Below, piece by piece: positions 36,271-44,301 of a DNA stretch of 64,000 nt. Position 1 is the first letter of the stretch; each line of letters opens with the position of its first letter. The notes beneath the pieces were generated by a model that saw nothing but the letters and a program-made list of their open reading frames with translations, had not been told where the DNA came from and made no database searches. The translations under genes were made by a program, and so were the position numbers. This stretch comes from UBA7803 sp034522075 (GTDB lineage: Bacteria; Pseudomonadota; Gammaproteobacteria; Pseudomonadales; Azotimanducaceae): NCBI GenBank assembly GCA_034522075.1, contig JAXHLO010000019.1, forward strand, positions 57,621 through 121,620. The letters run 5' to 3'.

Positions 36271-37098
36271 TTATCTCCTTCCTCGACGACGGACGATGAG
36301 CTTGTCCGTACGCTTGTTCTTGCGGGTCTTGTAGCCTTTGGTCGGCACACCCCACGGCGTCACCGGATGACGGCCGCCGGAGGTCTTGCCCTCACCACCG
36401 CCATGGGGGTGATCAACCGGGTTCATGGCAACCCCGCGCACGGTCGGGCGCTTGCCGCGCCAGCGCTTGGCACCGGCCTTACCGAGCGAGCGCAGGCTGT
36501 GTTCTGAGTTGCCCACCTCACCCAGCGTGGCGCGGCACTCGGTCAATACGCGGCGCATCTCGCCGGAGCGCAGGCGCAGCGTGGCGTAGGTGCCTTCCCG
36601 TGCCACGAGCTGCACCGAGGCGCCAGCACTGCGGGCCAGTTGAGCGCCGCGGCCGGGCTTGAGCTCGACGCAATGGATGACGCTGCCTACCGGAATATTG
36701 CGCAGGGCCATGGCGTTGCCGGCTCGAATGGGCGCACTGGAACCGCTCATGAGCACGTCGCCTGCGGCAACGCCGCGCGGCGCGACGATGTAACGCCGCT
36801 CACCGTCACTGTACTTCAGCAGAGCAATGTTTGCGGTGCGGTTGGGGTCGTACTCCAGGCGTTCAACCTCGGCGGGAATACCATCCTTGTTGCGCTTGAA
36901 ATCGATGATCCGGTAATGCTGCTTGTGGCCGCCGCCCTGATGCCGGGTGGTGATGCGGCCGGAATTGTTGCGCCCGCCGGAACGGCTCTGACTGTCGAGC
37001 AGGGGCTTGTACGGCGCGCCGCTATGCAGGTCCGGATTCACCACCTTGACGACGAAGCGGCGGCCGGCGGATGTTGGTCTGGCTTTTACTACGGGCAT
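36271..37098 (-). CDS. rplB: 50S ribosomal protein L2
   Basis: L2 is essential for subunit association and peptidyl transfer. The start is the ATG at 37098 (MPVVKARPTSAGRRF); upstream in-frame sequence belongs to rplW. The 275 residues contain GRNNSGRITTRHQGGGHKQ and the critical loop MNPVDHPHGGGEGKTSGGRH with the conserved histidine. Confidence 0.98.
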   Translation of the reverse strand: MPVVKARPTSAGRRFVVKVVNPDLHSGAPYKPLLDSQSRSGGRNNSGRITTRHQGGGHKQHYRIIDFKRNKDGIPAEVERLEYDPNRTANIALLKYSDGERRYIVAPRGVAAGDVLMSGSSAPIRAGNAMALRNIPVGSVIHCVELKPGRGAQLARSAGASVQLVAREGTYATLRLRSGEMRRVLTECRATLGEVGNSEHSLRSLGKAGAKRWRGKRPTVRGVAMNPVDHPHGGGEGKTSGGRHPVTPWGVPTKGYKTRKNKRTDKLIVRRRGRR

Positions 37099-37102
37099 CT
37101 GA

Positions 37103-37399
37103 CTATTCCGTAACCATGAAGTCGATTTCCTGGCCGTCCGCCACGCGTACGTAGGCTTTCTTCCAGTCTTTGCGGCGTGATGCACCACGCATGGTGCGCC
37201 GCACCTTGCCTTTCACGTTGAGCGTGGAGACGTCTTCGACGGTGACCTTGAACAGCTTTTCCACGGCCTCTTTGATCTCGGCTTTGGTCGCGTCGCGGGC
37301 CACTTTGAAGCCATACTGGTTGCTGGCATCGCCGAGCAGAGAAACCTTCTCGGAGAAATGCGGCTCGAGCAGCACGGTATACAGGCGTTCGGGGTTCAT
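37103..37399 (-). CDS. rplW: 50S ribosomal protein L23
   Basis: L23 docks trigger factor and SRP at the tunnel exit. Its ATG at 37399 overlaps the rplD stop (ATGA); 98 residues with LLEPHFSEKVSLL, YGFKVARDATKAEIKEAVEKLF and the mobile loop NVKGKVRRTMRGASRRKDWK. It ends 4 bp before rplB. Confidence 0.97.
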   Translation of the reverse strand: MNPERLYTVLLEPHFSEKVSLLGDASNQYGFKVARDATKAEIKEAVEKLFKVTVEDVSTLNVKGKVRRTMRGASRRKDWKKAYVRVADGQEIDFMVTE

Positions 37400-38001
37400 G
37401 CCAGAGCCTCCTCGAGCTTGCGCAATGCACCGACGGTGATCAGCACCTTGTCGTGGCTGATGAGACTCACCGGATCTACGCCGTCCAGGTCGCGAACATC
37501 CACGTCCTTTACGTTGCGCGATGCCAGGTAGAGATTCTCTTCCACTTCCTCGGCGACGATCAGCACACTCTTGAGATCCAGTTCCCTGAGCTGGTTGAGC
37601 AGAGTCCTGGTCTTCGGCGCCTCGACACTGAAACTGTCGCAGACCACCAGCCGCTCCTGACGGATCAGCTCGGAAAGAATGCACTGCAGCGCGCCGCGGT
37701 ACATCTTGCGGTTGACCTTCTGGTCGTGGTCCTGCGGCCGGGCCGCAAAAATCTTGCCGCCGCCACGCCACAGAGGGCTGCGGATGGAACCGGCACGGGC
37801 CCGGCCAGTACCCTTCTGCCGCCACGGCTTGCGGCCGCCGCCGCGTACTTCGGCGCGGGTCTTCTGGGCGCGCGTGCCCTGACGGGCGCCGGCCATGTGC
37901 GCAACCACTACCTGATGCACCAGCGCCTCATTGAATTCTCTGCCGAATGCAGCCTCGGAGACTTCCACGCTGCCGCTGCTCGTTGCCAGGTTCAAATTCA
38001 T
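37396..38001 (-). CDS. rplD: 50S ribosomal protein L4
   Basis: L4 reaches the tunnel constriction and in E. coli represses its own operon. The 201 residues include the long loop with RAQKTRAEVRGGGRKPWRQK and GTGRARAGSIRSPLWRGGG, the erythromycin-related part, and a globular domain ending EALA. Confidence 0.98.
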   Translation of the reverse strand: MNLNLATSSGSVEVSEAAFGREFNEALVHQVVVAHMAGARQGTRAQKTRAEVRGGGRKPWRQKGTGRARAGSIRSPLWRGGGKIFAARPQDHDQKVNRKMYRGALQCILSELIRQERLVVCDSFSVEAPKTRTLLNQLRELDLKSVLIVAEEVEENLYLASRNVKDVDVRDLDGVDPVSLISHDKVLITVGALRKLEEALA

Positions 38002-38021
38002 TCCGACTTACCTCCGAGCGC

Positions 38022-38657
38022 TCAAGTCTTCACCGCCGGGCGGATGTACAGATCTCCGCCGGCGGGCCCCGGCACAGCCCCTTTCACCAGCAGAAGGTTG
38101 CGCTCCGCATCCACCCGCACGACTTCCAGGTTCTGTGTGGTGACCTTGGCGTTGCCCAGGTGACCGGACATCTTCTTACCCTTGAACACCCGGCCCGGGG
38201 TCTGGCACTGGCCGATGGAACCTGGAACCCGGTGCGAAACCGAGTTGCCGTGAGAGTTGTCCTGGCCCTTGAAATTCCACCGCTTGATCGTGCCGGCGAA
38301 ACCCTTGCCCTTGGACATGCCGCGCACGTCGACGCGCGCACCCGGCTCGAACTGGTCGAGGCCCAGTTCCCCGCCTACTTCCAGCCCGTCTTCCGGCGCC
38401 GCCAGGCGGAATTCCCACAGGCCCCGGCCGGCCTCGACCTTGGCTTTGGCGAAATGACCTGCCAGAGGTTTAGCGACGCGGCTGCGCTTGGCGGTGCCGG
38501 TAGTAACCTGCACGGCCGCGTAGCCGTCGGCTTCCGGCGTACGCACATACGTCACCCGGTTGGGTTCGACTTCGATCACCGTCACCGGCACCGAGTCACC
38601 GTTCTCGGTGAACACGCGGGTCATGCCCGCTTTGCGGCCTACCAATCCAATTGCCAT
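38022..38657 (-). CDS. rplC: 50S ribosomal protein L3
   Basis: L3 starts 50S assembly and reaches the peptidyl-transferase centre. The 211 residues start AIGLVGRKAGMTRVFTENGD and contain the central extension GNSVSHRVPGSIGQCQTPGR, including the glutamine methylated by PrmB in E. coli. The 247-bp spacer to rpsJ (38658-38904) holds no gene; several GC-rich palindromes are visible there. Confidence 0.98.
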   Translation of the reverse strand: MAIGLVGRKAGMTRVFTENGDSVPVTVIEVEPNRVTYVRTPEADGYAAVQVTTGTAKRSRVAKPLAGHFAKAKVEAGRGLWEFRLAAPEDGLEVGGELGLDQFEPGARVDVRGMSKGKGFAGTIKRWNFKGQDNSHGNSVSHRVPGSIGQCQTPGRVFKGKKMSGHLGNAKVTTQNLEVVRVDAERNLLLVKGAVPGPAGGDLYIRPAVKT

Positions 38658-38904
38658 TGGCGTATTTCCTACCTGCGTCCATCCGCGGCCTCAACGGCCT
38701 TGCGGCATATGTCCTTTCATCAGATGCGCAAGCCGCCTGCCAACCATCCCCCACAGGGTGCCAGCAAACGGCTTCGAACATCGGCGGCCCCCCATCGGGG
38801 CCATGTAGGCCGCGGCCGGAGCATCTGTCGCTCCAGGGCCAGCGGCTCGCCGGTTTCATTACGGCACCGGCTGTCAACCCACCGGCCAGCAGCCGGCAGG
38901 CGAA

Positions 38905-39216
38905 TCAATTCAAACTGATCTGTACGTCCACCCCGGCGGCGAGGTCGAGCTTCATGAGCGCGTCGACGGTCTTTTCCGTGGGTTCAACGATATCGAGCAT
39001 GCGCTTGTGGGTGCGGATCTCGTACTGATCCCGCGCATCCTTGTTCACGTGTGGAGAGACGAGCACGGTATATTTCTCTTTGCGGGTCGGCAGCGGAATG
39101 GGCCCGCGTACCTGGGCACCCGTCCGCTTGGCCGTGTCGACGATCTCCTGCGTGGAAACGTCGATCAACCGGTGATCGAACGCCTTTAGACGTATACGAA
39201 TACGCTGGCTTTGCAC
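38905..39216 (-). CDS. rpsJ: 30S ribosomal protein S10
   Basis: S10 is also NusE, the antitermination partner of NusB and the NusG link to the leading ribosome. The 103 residues start QSQRIRIRLKAFDHRLIDVS and contain TGAQVRGPIPLPTRKEKYTV. It opens the S10 operon behind its own promoter. Confidence 0.98.
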   Translation of the reverse strand: MQSQRIRIRLKAFDHRLIDVSTQEIVDTAKRTGAQVRGPIPLPTRKEKYTVLVSPHVNKDARDQYEIRTHKRMLDIVEPTEKTVDALMKLDLAAGVDVQISLN

Positions 39217-39332
39217 AGTGCTCTACACTCCAACAATCTTAAAGAGCGGCCTCACCGCCGGATTAATACTTGTAATACGGCAGGCGGTGGGCTCCGAATC
39301 CCCTCTTTCGGCCCTCGAAAAAGGGAGGGCGA

Positions 39333-39361
39333 ACTATACAGACGGCTGGGGGATCTCGCAA
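39333..39361 (-). promoter_or_regulatory. rpsJp: Sigma70 promoter of the S10 operon
   Basis: On the minus strand TTGCGA (39356-39361), a 17-base spacer and TATAGT (39333-39338) give a strong promoter. The predicted leader is about 110 nt to the rpsJ ATG and contains a stem CACCGCC/GGCGGTG. This is where the L4-controlled leader lies in E. coli, but I cannot show L4 control here. Confidence 0.6.
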
Positions 39362-39415
39362 CACCCCGGCAGACAATTGCCAGGAATCCTGCCAGCCATC
39401 GGAGAGTCGGCAGGT

Positions 39416-39498
39416 GTTGGCGCGACCTCCAGGTCGCGGATCTGGCGCGAGCTCCGTTCGCGTTGGAGCGAGCTTCGCGCGCCCAAAGCCGCTCCCAC
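39416..39498. repeat. REP-like element copy 3 (rpsJ-tufA spacer)
   Basis: A longer, compound copy: GCGCGACCTCCAGGTCGCG, then GGCGCGAGCTCCGTTCGCG, then GGAGCGAGCTTCGCGCGCC and the terminal CGCTCCCAC. It lies between the tufA stop and the rpsJ promoter. Confidence 0.8.
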
Positions 39499-39514
39499 AG
39501 CTTGCGGCCTACCC

Positions 39515-40705
39515 TCACTCGATGATCTTAACCACCACGCCGGCGCCGACGGTTCGGCCGCCTTCCCGGATGGCAAAGCGCAGACCGTCGTCCATGGCAA
39601 TCGGGTTGATCAACGTCACTTCCATGTTCACGTTGTCGCCAGGCATCACCATCTCGACACCTTCCGGCAGCTCCACCGTCCCCGTCACGTCCGTCGTGCG
39701 GAAATAGAACTGCGGCCGGTAGCCCTGGAAAAACGGCGTGTGCCGCCCGCCTTCATCCTTCGACAGCACGTATACTTCCGCCTCGAACTTCGTGTGCGGC
39801 GTGATCGCTCCCGGCTTCGACAGCACCTGACCGCGCTCCACGTCGTCGCGCTTCGTACCCCGCAGCAGCACGCCAATGTTCTCGCCAGCCCGGCCTTCGT
39901 CCAGCAACTTGCGGAACATCTCCACGCCCGTCACCGTCGTCTTCGTCGTGTCGCGGATGCCGACAATGGCTACTTCGTCACCCACCTTGATGATCCCGCG
40001 CTCGACCCGGCCCGTTACCACCGTGCCGCGACCGGCAATCGAGAATACGTCCTCAATGGGCATCAGAAACGGCTGGTCTACCGCACGCTCCGGCTCCGGG
40101 ATGTACTCGTCCAGCGTGCGCACCAGCTTCTTCACCGAGTCCACACCAATCTCACTGGTATCGCCTTCCAGCGCCTTCAGCGCACTGCCGATGATGATCG
40201 GCGTGTCGTCTCCAGGAAACTCATAGGCATCCAGAAGTTCGCGGACCTCCATCTCGACGAGTTCCAGAAGTTCCTCGTCGTCGACCATGTCCGCCTTGTT
40301 CATGTAAACCACGATCCGCGGCACACCCACCTGGCGCGACAGCAGAATGTGCTCGCGCGTCTGCGGCATCGGGCCGTCCGCCGCCGACACCACCAGAATC
40401 GCCCCGTCCATCTGCGCGGCACCCGTGATCATGTTCTTCACGTAGTCCGCGTGACCCGGACAGTCGACGTGCGCGTAGTGACGCTCCGGCGACTCGTACT
40501 CAACGTGCGCCGTCGCAATCGTGATGCCCCGCTCGCGCTCTTCCGGAGCATTGTCGATCTGGTCGAACGCCCGAACGTCACCGCCAAACTCCTCCGCGCA
40601 AACCTTCGTCAGCGCCGCCGTCAGCGTCGTCTTACCATGGTCCACGTGACCTATCGTCCCCACATTGATGTGCGGCTTCTTTCGCTCGAATTTCGCTTTG
40701 GACAT
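39515..40705 (-). CDS. tufA: Elongation factor Tu (copy A)
   Basis: EF-Tu delivers aminoacyl-tRNA to the ribosome. The intact 396-residue copy has G1 GHVDHGKT (19-26), switch I RGITIATAHVEYE, G3 DCPGHADY (81-88), NKADMVDD (136-143) and the C-terminal barrels. It lies 58 bp after fusA, as in the str operon. A second copy at 56.7-57.9 kb is almost identical, which gives a standard against which the errors in that copy can be seen. Confidence 0.99.
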   Translation of the reverse strand: MSKAKFERKKPHINVGTIGHVDHGKTTLTAALTKVCAEEFGGDVRAFDQIDNAPEERERGITIATAHVEYESPERHYAHVDCPGHADYVKNMITGAAQMDGAILVVSAADGPMPQTREHILLSRQVGVPRIVVYMNKADMVDDEELLELVEMEVRELLDAYEFPGDDTPIIIGSALKALEGDTSEIGVDSVKKLVRTLDEYIPEPERAVDQPFLMPIEDVFSIAGRGTVVTGRVERGIIKVGDEVAIVGIRDTTKTTVTGVEMFRKLLDEGRAGENIGVLLRGTKRDDVERGQVLSKPGAITPHTKFEAEVYVLSKDEGGRHTPFFQGYRPQFYFRTTDVTGTVELPEGVEMVMPGDNVNMEVTLINPIAMDDGLRFAIREGGRTVGAGVVVKIIE

Positions 40706-40763
40706 TGTTATTCCGCTCCCTGTTGTTCACTGCACGGAGTTGGCGCGAAGCGCCACGGCACTC

Positions 40764-42872
40764 CTATTGTTTCATCAGACCCTGGGCGATGTTGTCCGGC
40801 ACCTCGGCATAGCGCTCGAACTCCATGACGTAGCTGGCACGACCCTGGGTCGCGCTGCGCAGATCGGTGGAGTAACCGAACATTTCGGAAAGCGGCACCT
40901 CTGCGCGGATGATTTTCCCGGCTGGATTCTCGTCCATGCCCTGGATAATGCCGCGTCGCCGGTTCAGATCACCCACCACGTCGCCCATGTAATCCTCGGG
41001 CGTCACGACCTCAACCGCCATGATCGGCTCGAGCATCACCGGGCTCGCCTTCAGCGCACCGGCCTTGAGGGCCATGGAACCAGCGATCTTGAACGCCATT
41101 TCCGAGGAGTCCACTTCGTGGAACGAGCCGTCGAACAGGGTCGCCCGGACGTCGATGAGCGGATACCCGGCGAGCACGCCGTTCTGCATCTGCTCTTCGA
41201 TGCCCTTGCTGACTGCCGGAATGTACTCGCGAGGGACCACGCCGCCGACGATCTCATCGACGAACTCGTAGTGCTTGGGATCTTCCTCGCCTTCTTCGTG
41301 ATAGATGGGCTCCAGCTTCAGCCAGACGTGACCGTACTGACCCCGGCCGCCGGACTGGCGCACGAACTTACCTTCGATCTCCACCGGCTTACGGATGGAC
41401 TCCCGATAAGCGACCTGCGGCTTGCCGATATTGGCCTCGACGCTGAACTCGCGCTTCATACGATCGACGATGATATCCAGGTGCAGCTCACCCATGCCGG
41501 AGATGATGGTCTGGCCGGATTCCTCATCGGTCTTGACGCGGAATGACGGATCCTCCTGAGCCAGCTTGCCCAGTGCCACGCCCATCTTCTCCTGGTCGAC
41601 CTTGGACTTCGGCTCCACGGCCACAGAGATCACCGGCTCGGGGAACTCCATGCGCTCCAGGGTGATGACCTTGTCCATGGAGCACAGCGTATCGCCGGTA
41701 GTGACGTCCTTCAGACCGATGGCAGCGGCAATGTCGCCGGCTCGGACTTCCTTGATTTCGTTGCGGCTGTTCGAGTGCATCTGCACCATGCGGCCCACCC
41801 GCTCGCGCTTGCTTTTGACCGGATTCATCACCTGGTCGCCGGAGGACAGAACCCCGGAATAGACGCGGAAGAACGTCAACGTACCGACGAACGGGTCCGT
41901 GGCGATCTTGAATGCCAGAGCCGCAAAGGGCGCCTCATCATCGGCAGCCCGGGTGTCCACGGTCTCGCCGTCGGACAGCAGCCCCTCGATGGGGCGCACT
42001 TCCGTGGGTGCCGGCAGATACTCGATGACGGCGTCCAGCATGGCCTGCACACCCTTGTTCTTGAATGCCGAGCCGCACAGCGCGGGCACGATCTCGTTGG
42101 CCAGAGTGCGGAGCCGCAGGCCCTTCTTGATCTCGGCCTCCGTGAGCTCGCCGCCCTCGAGATACTTGTCCATCAGTTCTTCGTTGGCTTCCGCGGCGGC
42201 TTCGACCATCTGTTCCCGCATCATGGCAGCCTCTTCCGCCATGTCCGCAGGCACGTCTTCCAGATCGTAGCTCAGCCCCTGGTCGGACTCATTCCACATG
42301 ATCGCCTTCATCTTCAACAGGTCGACAACGCCTTTGAAGTCTTCCTCGGCGCCGATGGCCAACTGAATAGGCACAGGCGTGGAGCCCAGCCGCTTCTTGA
42401 TCTGGTCCACGACGCGGAGAAAGTCAGCACCGGCCCGGTCCATCTTGTTGACGAACACGATGCGGGGCACTTCGTATTTGTTGGCCTGGCGCCAGACCGT
42501 TTCGGACTGCGGCTCCACGCCCGAGGTGCCGCAGAACACGACCACCGCACCGTCGAGCACCCGCAGGCTGCGCTCCACTTCGATGGTGAAGTCCACGTGG
42601 CCGGGGGTATCGATGATGTTCACCCGGTGCTCATCGAACTGCTGGTTCATCCCCGACCAGAAGCACGTGGTCGCAGCAGACGTAATGGTGATACCACGCT
42701 CCTGCTCCTGTTCCATCCAGTCCATGGTGGCGGCACCGTCATGAACCTCGCCGATCTTGTGAGACAGGCCGGTATAGAACAGCACCCGCTCCGTCGTGGT
42801 CGTCTTGCCGGCGTCCACGTGAGCCACGATGCCGATGTTCCGGTATCGTGCGATTGGGGTCTTGCGAGCCAT
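40764..42872 (-). CDS. fusA: Elongation factor G
   Basis: EF-G catalyses translocation and, with RRF, ribosome recycling. The 702 residues start ARKTPIARYRNIGIVAHVDAGKTTTTE, with switch I RGITITSAATTCFW, G3 DTPGHVDF and NKMDRAGA, followed by domains II-V ending ASYVMEFERYAEVPDNIAQ. This is the classical EFG I type. It lies between rpsG (59 bp) and tufA. Confidence 0.99.
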   Translation of the reverse strand: MARKTPIARYRNIGIVAHVDAGKTTTTERVLFYTGLSHKIGEVHDGAATMDWMEQEQERGITITSAATTCFWSGMNQQFDEHRVNIIDTPGHVDFTIEVERSLRVLDGAVVVFCGTSGVEPQSETVWRQANKYEVPRIVFVNKMDRAGADFLRVVDQIKKRLGSTPVPIQLAIGAEEDFKGVVDLLKMKAIMWNESDQGLSYDLEDVPADMAEEAAMMREQMVEAAAEANEELMDKYLEGGELTEAEIKKGLRLRTLANEIVPALCGSAFKNKGVQAMLDAVIEYLPAPTEVRPIEGLLSDGETVDTRAADDEAPFAALAFKIATDPFVGTLTFFRVYSGVLSSGDQVMNPVKSKRERVGRMVQMHSNSRNEIKEVRAGDIAAAIGLKDVTTGDTLCSMDKVITLERMEFPEPVISVAVEPKSKVDQEKMGVALGKLAQEDPSFRVKTDEESGQTIISGMGELHLDIIVDRMKREFSVEANIGKPQVAYRESIRKPVEIEGKFVRQSGGRGQYGHVWLKLEPIYHEEGEEDPKHYEFVDEIVGGVVPREYIPAVSKGIEEQMQNGVLAGYPLIDVRATLFDGSFHEVDSSEMAFKIAGSMALKAGALKASPVMLEPIMAVEVVTPEDYMGDVVGDLNRRRGIIQGMDENPAGKIIRAEVPLSEMFGYSTDLRSATQGRASYVMEFERYAEVPDNIAQGLMKQ

Positions 42873-42931
42873 GATGCTCTCCGTTTACGTCTAAGTGATG
42901 GTATCTGTAGTGATTGACTGCTTCGGGCCGA

Positions 42932-43402
42932 TCAATAGCGGTAGTGCGAGAAAGCCCTGTTGGCCTCGGCCATGCGATGCGTGTCCTCGCGCTTCTTCAC
43001 GGCACTGCCCCGACCTTCCGCCGCGTCCATGAACTCGCCGGCGAGCCGGGCGGCCATGGACTTCTCGCCGCGCTTGCGGGCACTGTCCACCAGCCAGCGC
43101 ATGGCGAGGGCATCACGCCGTGACGGCCGCACTTCCACGGGCACCTGATAGGTGGCACCGCCCACCCGCCGGGCTTTGACCTCGACGAACGGTGCTACGG
43201 CTTCCAGCGCCTTTTCGAACACGTCCACCGGATTGCCGGCGCCCCGCTGCTCGATACGCGACAGCGCGCCGTACACGATGCGTTCGGCCACGGCCTTCTT
43301 ACCGCTGACCATGACGTGGTTGATGAACTTGGCAACCGTCTGGTTGTGATATTTGGGGTCGGGAAGAATTTCCCGTTTAGAGACGATTCGGCGTCTTGGC
43401 AT
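42932..43402 (-). CDS. rpsG: 30S ribosomal protein S7
   Basis: S7 organises the 30S head and the E site. The 156 residues start PRRRIVSKREILPDPKYHNQ and contain GGATYQVPVEVRPSRRDALA. The 241-bp spacer to rpsL contains REP-like copy 4. Confidence 0.98.
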   Translation of the reverse strand: MPRRRIVSKREILPDPKYHNQTVAKFINHVMVSGKKAVAERIVYGALSRIEQRGAGNPVDVFEKALEAVAPFVEVKARRVGGATYQVPVEVRPSRRDALAMRWLVDSARKRGEKSMAARLAGEFMDAAEGRGSAVKKREDTHRMAEANRAFSHYRY

Positions 43403-43522
43403 TACAAAGCTCCATGGCTTCAGGTTGATCCCGGAAGGCTGCCATGTCCGCGATGTGGGTTCGGGGTCCGGGCCTTACTGGAACAGATTTTTCGTCTGTC
43501 GATTTACTGTTTGGTTGGCCCT

Positions 43523-43630
43523 GTGGGAGCGGCCGAACTTCGTTCGGCTTGGCGCTCGCATTGTGAGCGCTCGGCCTCGGGGCCGCGATTGCCTAGACCG
43601 GCGAGATCGCGGCCTGGAGGCCGCTCCTAC
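43523..43630. repeat. REP-like element copy 4 (rpsG-rpsL spacer)
   Basis: Opens GTGGGAGCGGCCGAAC, includes a perfect 7-bp-arm palindrome with loop TTC (43532-43548), then GGCGCTCGCATTGTGAGCGC and GGCCTCGGGGCC, and closes CGGCCTGGAGGCCGCTCCTAC. It is the most complex copy. Confidence 0.85.
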
Positions 43631-43643
43631 CAGAATTGGCATC

Positions 43644-44015
43644 CTATTTCGGTCGCTTGGCCCCGTACTTGGACCGGCGCTGACGGCGGTCTGACACCCC
43701 GGACGTATCGAGGGTTCCACGCACCGTGTGATAGCGCACGCCCGGCAGGTCCTTGACCCGGCCGCCGCGAATCAGCACCACGGAGTGTTCCTGCAGGTTG
43801 TGGCCTTCGCCGCCGATATAAGAGGTCACTTCGTAGCCGTTGGTCAGGCGCACCCGGCAGACTTTGCGCAGGGCGGAGTTGGGCTTCTTCGGGGTCGTGG
43901 TATAGACCCGCGTGCATACTCCCCGCTTCTGCGGGCTGCCCTGCAGGGCCGGCACGATGTTCTTCTCGATCTTGCGCTTGCGCGGTTTACGCACGAGCTG
44001 GCTGATTCTCGCCAT
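43644..44015 (-). CDS. rpsL: 30S ribosomal protein S12
   Basis: S12 monitors decoding. The start is the ATG at 44015 (MARISQLVRKPRKRKIEKN), 123 residues. K43 (TTPKKPNSAL) and K88 (GRVKDLPGVRYH), the positions changed in streptomycin-resistant mutants, are wild-type lysines. The spacer to rpoC (44016-44301) is full of palindromes and duplicated blocks. Confidence 0.98.
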   Translation of the reverse strand: MARISQLVRKPRKRKIEKNIVPALQGSPQKRGVCTRVYTTTPKKPNSALRKVCRVRLTNGYEVTSYIGGEGHNLQEHSVVLIRGGRVKDLPGVRYHTVRGTLDTSGVSDRRQRRSKYGAKRPK

Positions 44016-44050
44016 TTTCACTCCAGTTGGGGCCGCACCGCGGCGGCGAC

Positions 44051-44290
44051 CCTCAGCAATAACAGATCCGCGGCCGCGCAAGCGCGGCCCGGAGTCAGCA
44101 GGCGCGCGATTCTAATCGCACCGCCTCGCTCGCAGAAGGCGGTTGGCCGTCGCTCGAGTAAGGCGGCTTGGCAGTATCGCCCTTCGGCGAACTGAGCGGA
44201 CGTCGCCAGAAGGCGACGGGTTGCAGTATCGCCCTTCGGATCGCGGCCTGGAGGCCGCTCCCACAAGCCGCTTCCACAAGCCGCTTCCAC
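44051..44290. repeat. Palindrome/duplication cluster incl. REP copy 5 (rpoC-rpsL spacer)
   Basis: The 286-bp spacer holds a perfect GGCCGCGC/GCGCGGCC palindrome, a GTCGCC/GGCGAC hairpin, two exact copies of GCAGTATCGCCCTTCGG (44171-44187, 44223-44239), and a REP copy (44240-44290) with CGGCCTGGAGGCCGCTCCCAC followed by two copies of AAGCCGCTTCCAC. No gene is visible in it. Confidence 0.85.
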
Positions 44291-44301
44291 AGCAATTCCG
44301 C

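Noticed and set aside
38658..38904. Possible small gene between rplC and rpsJ
   Set aside because: Open frames there are short and without ribosome sites; only GC-rich palindromic patches are visible.
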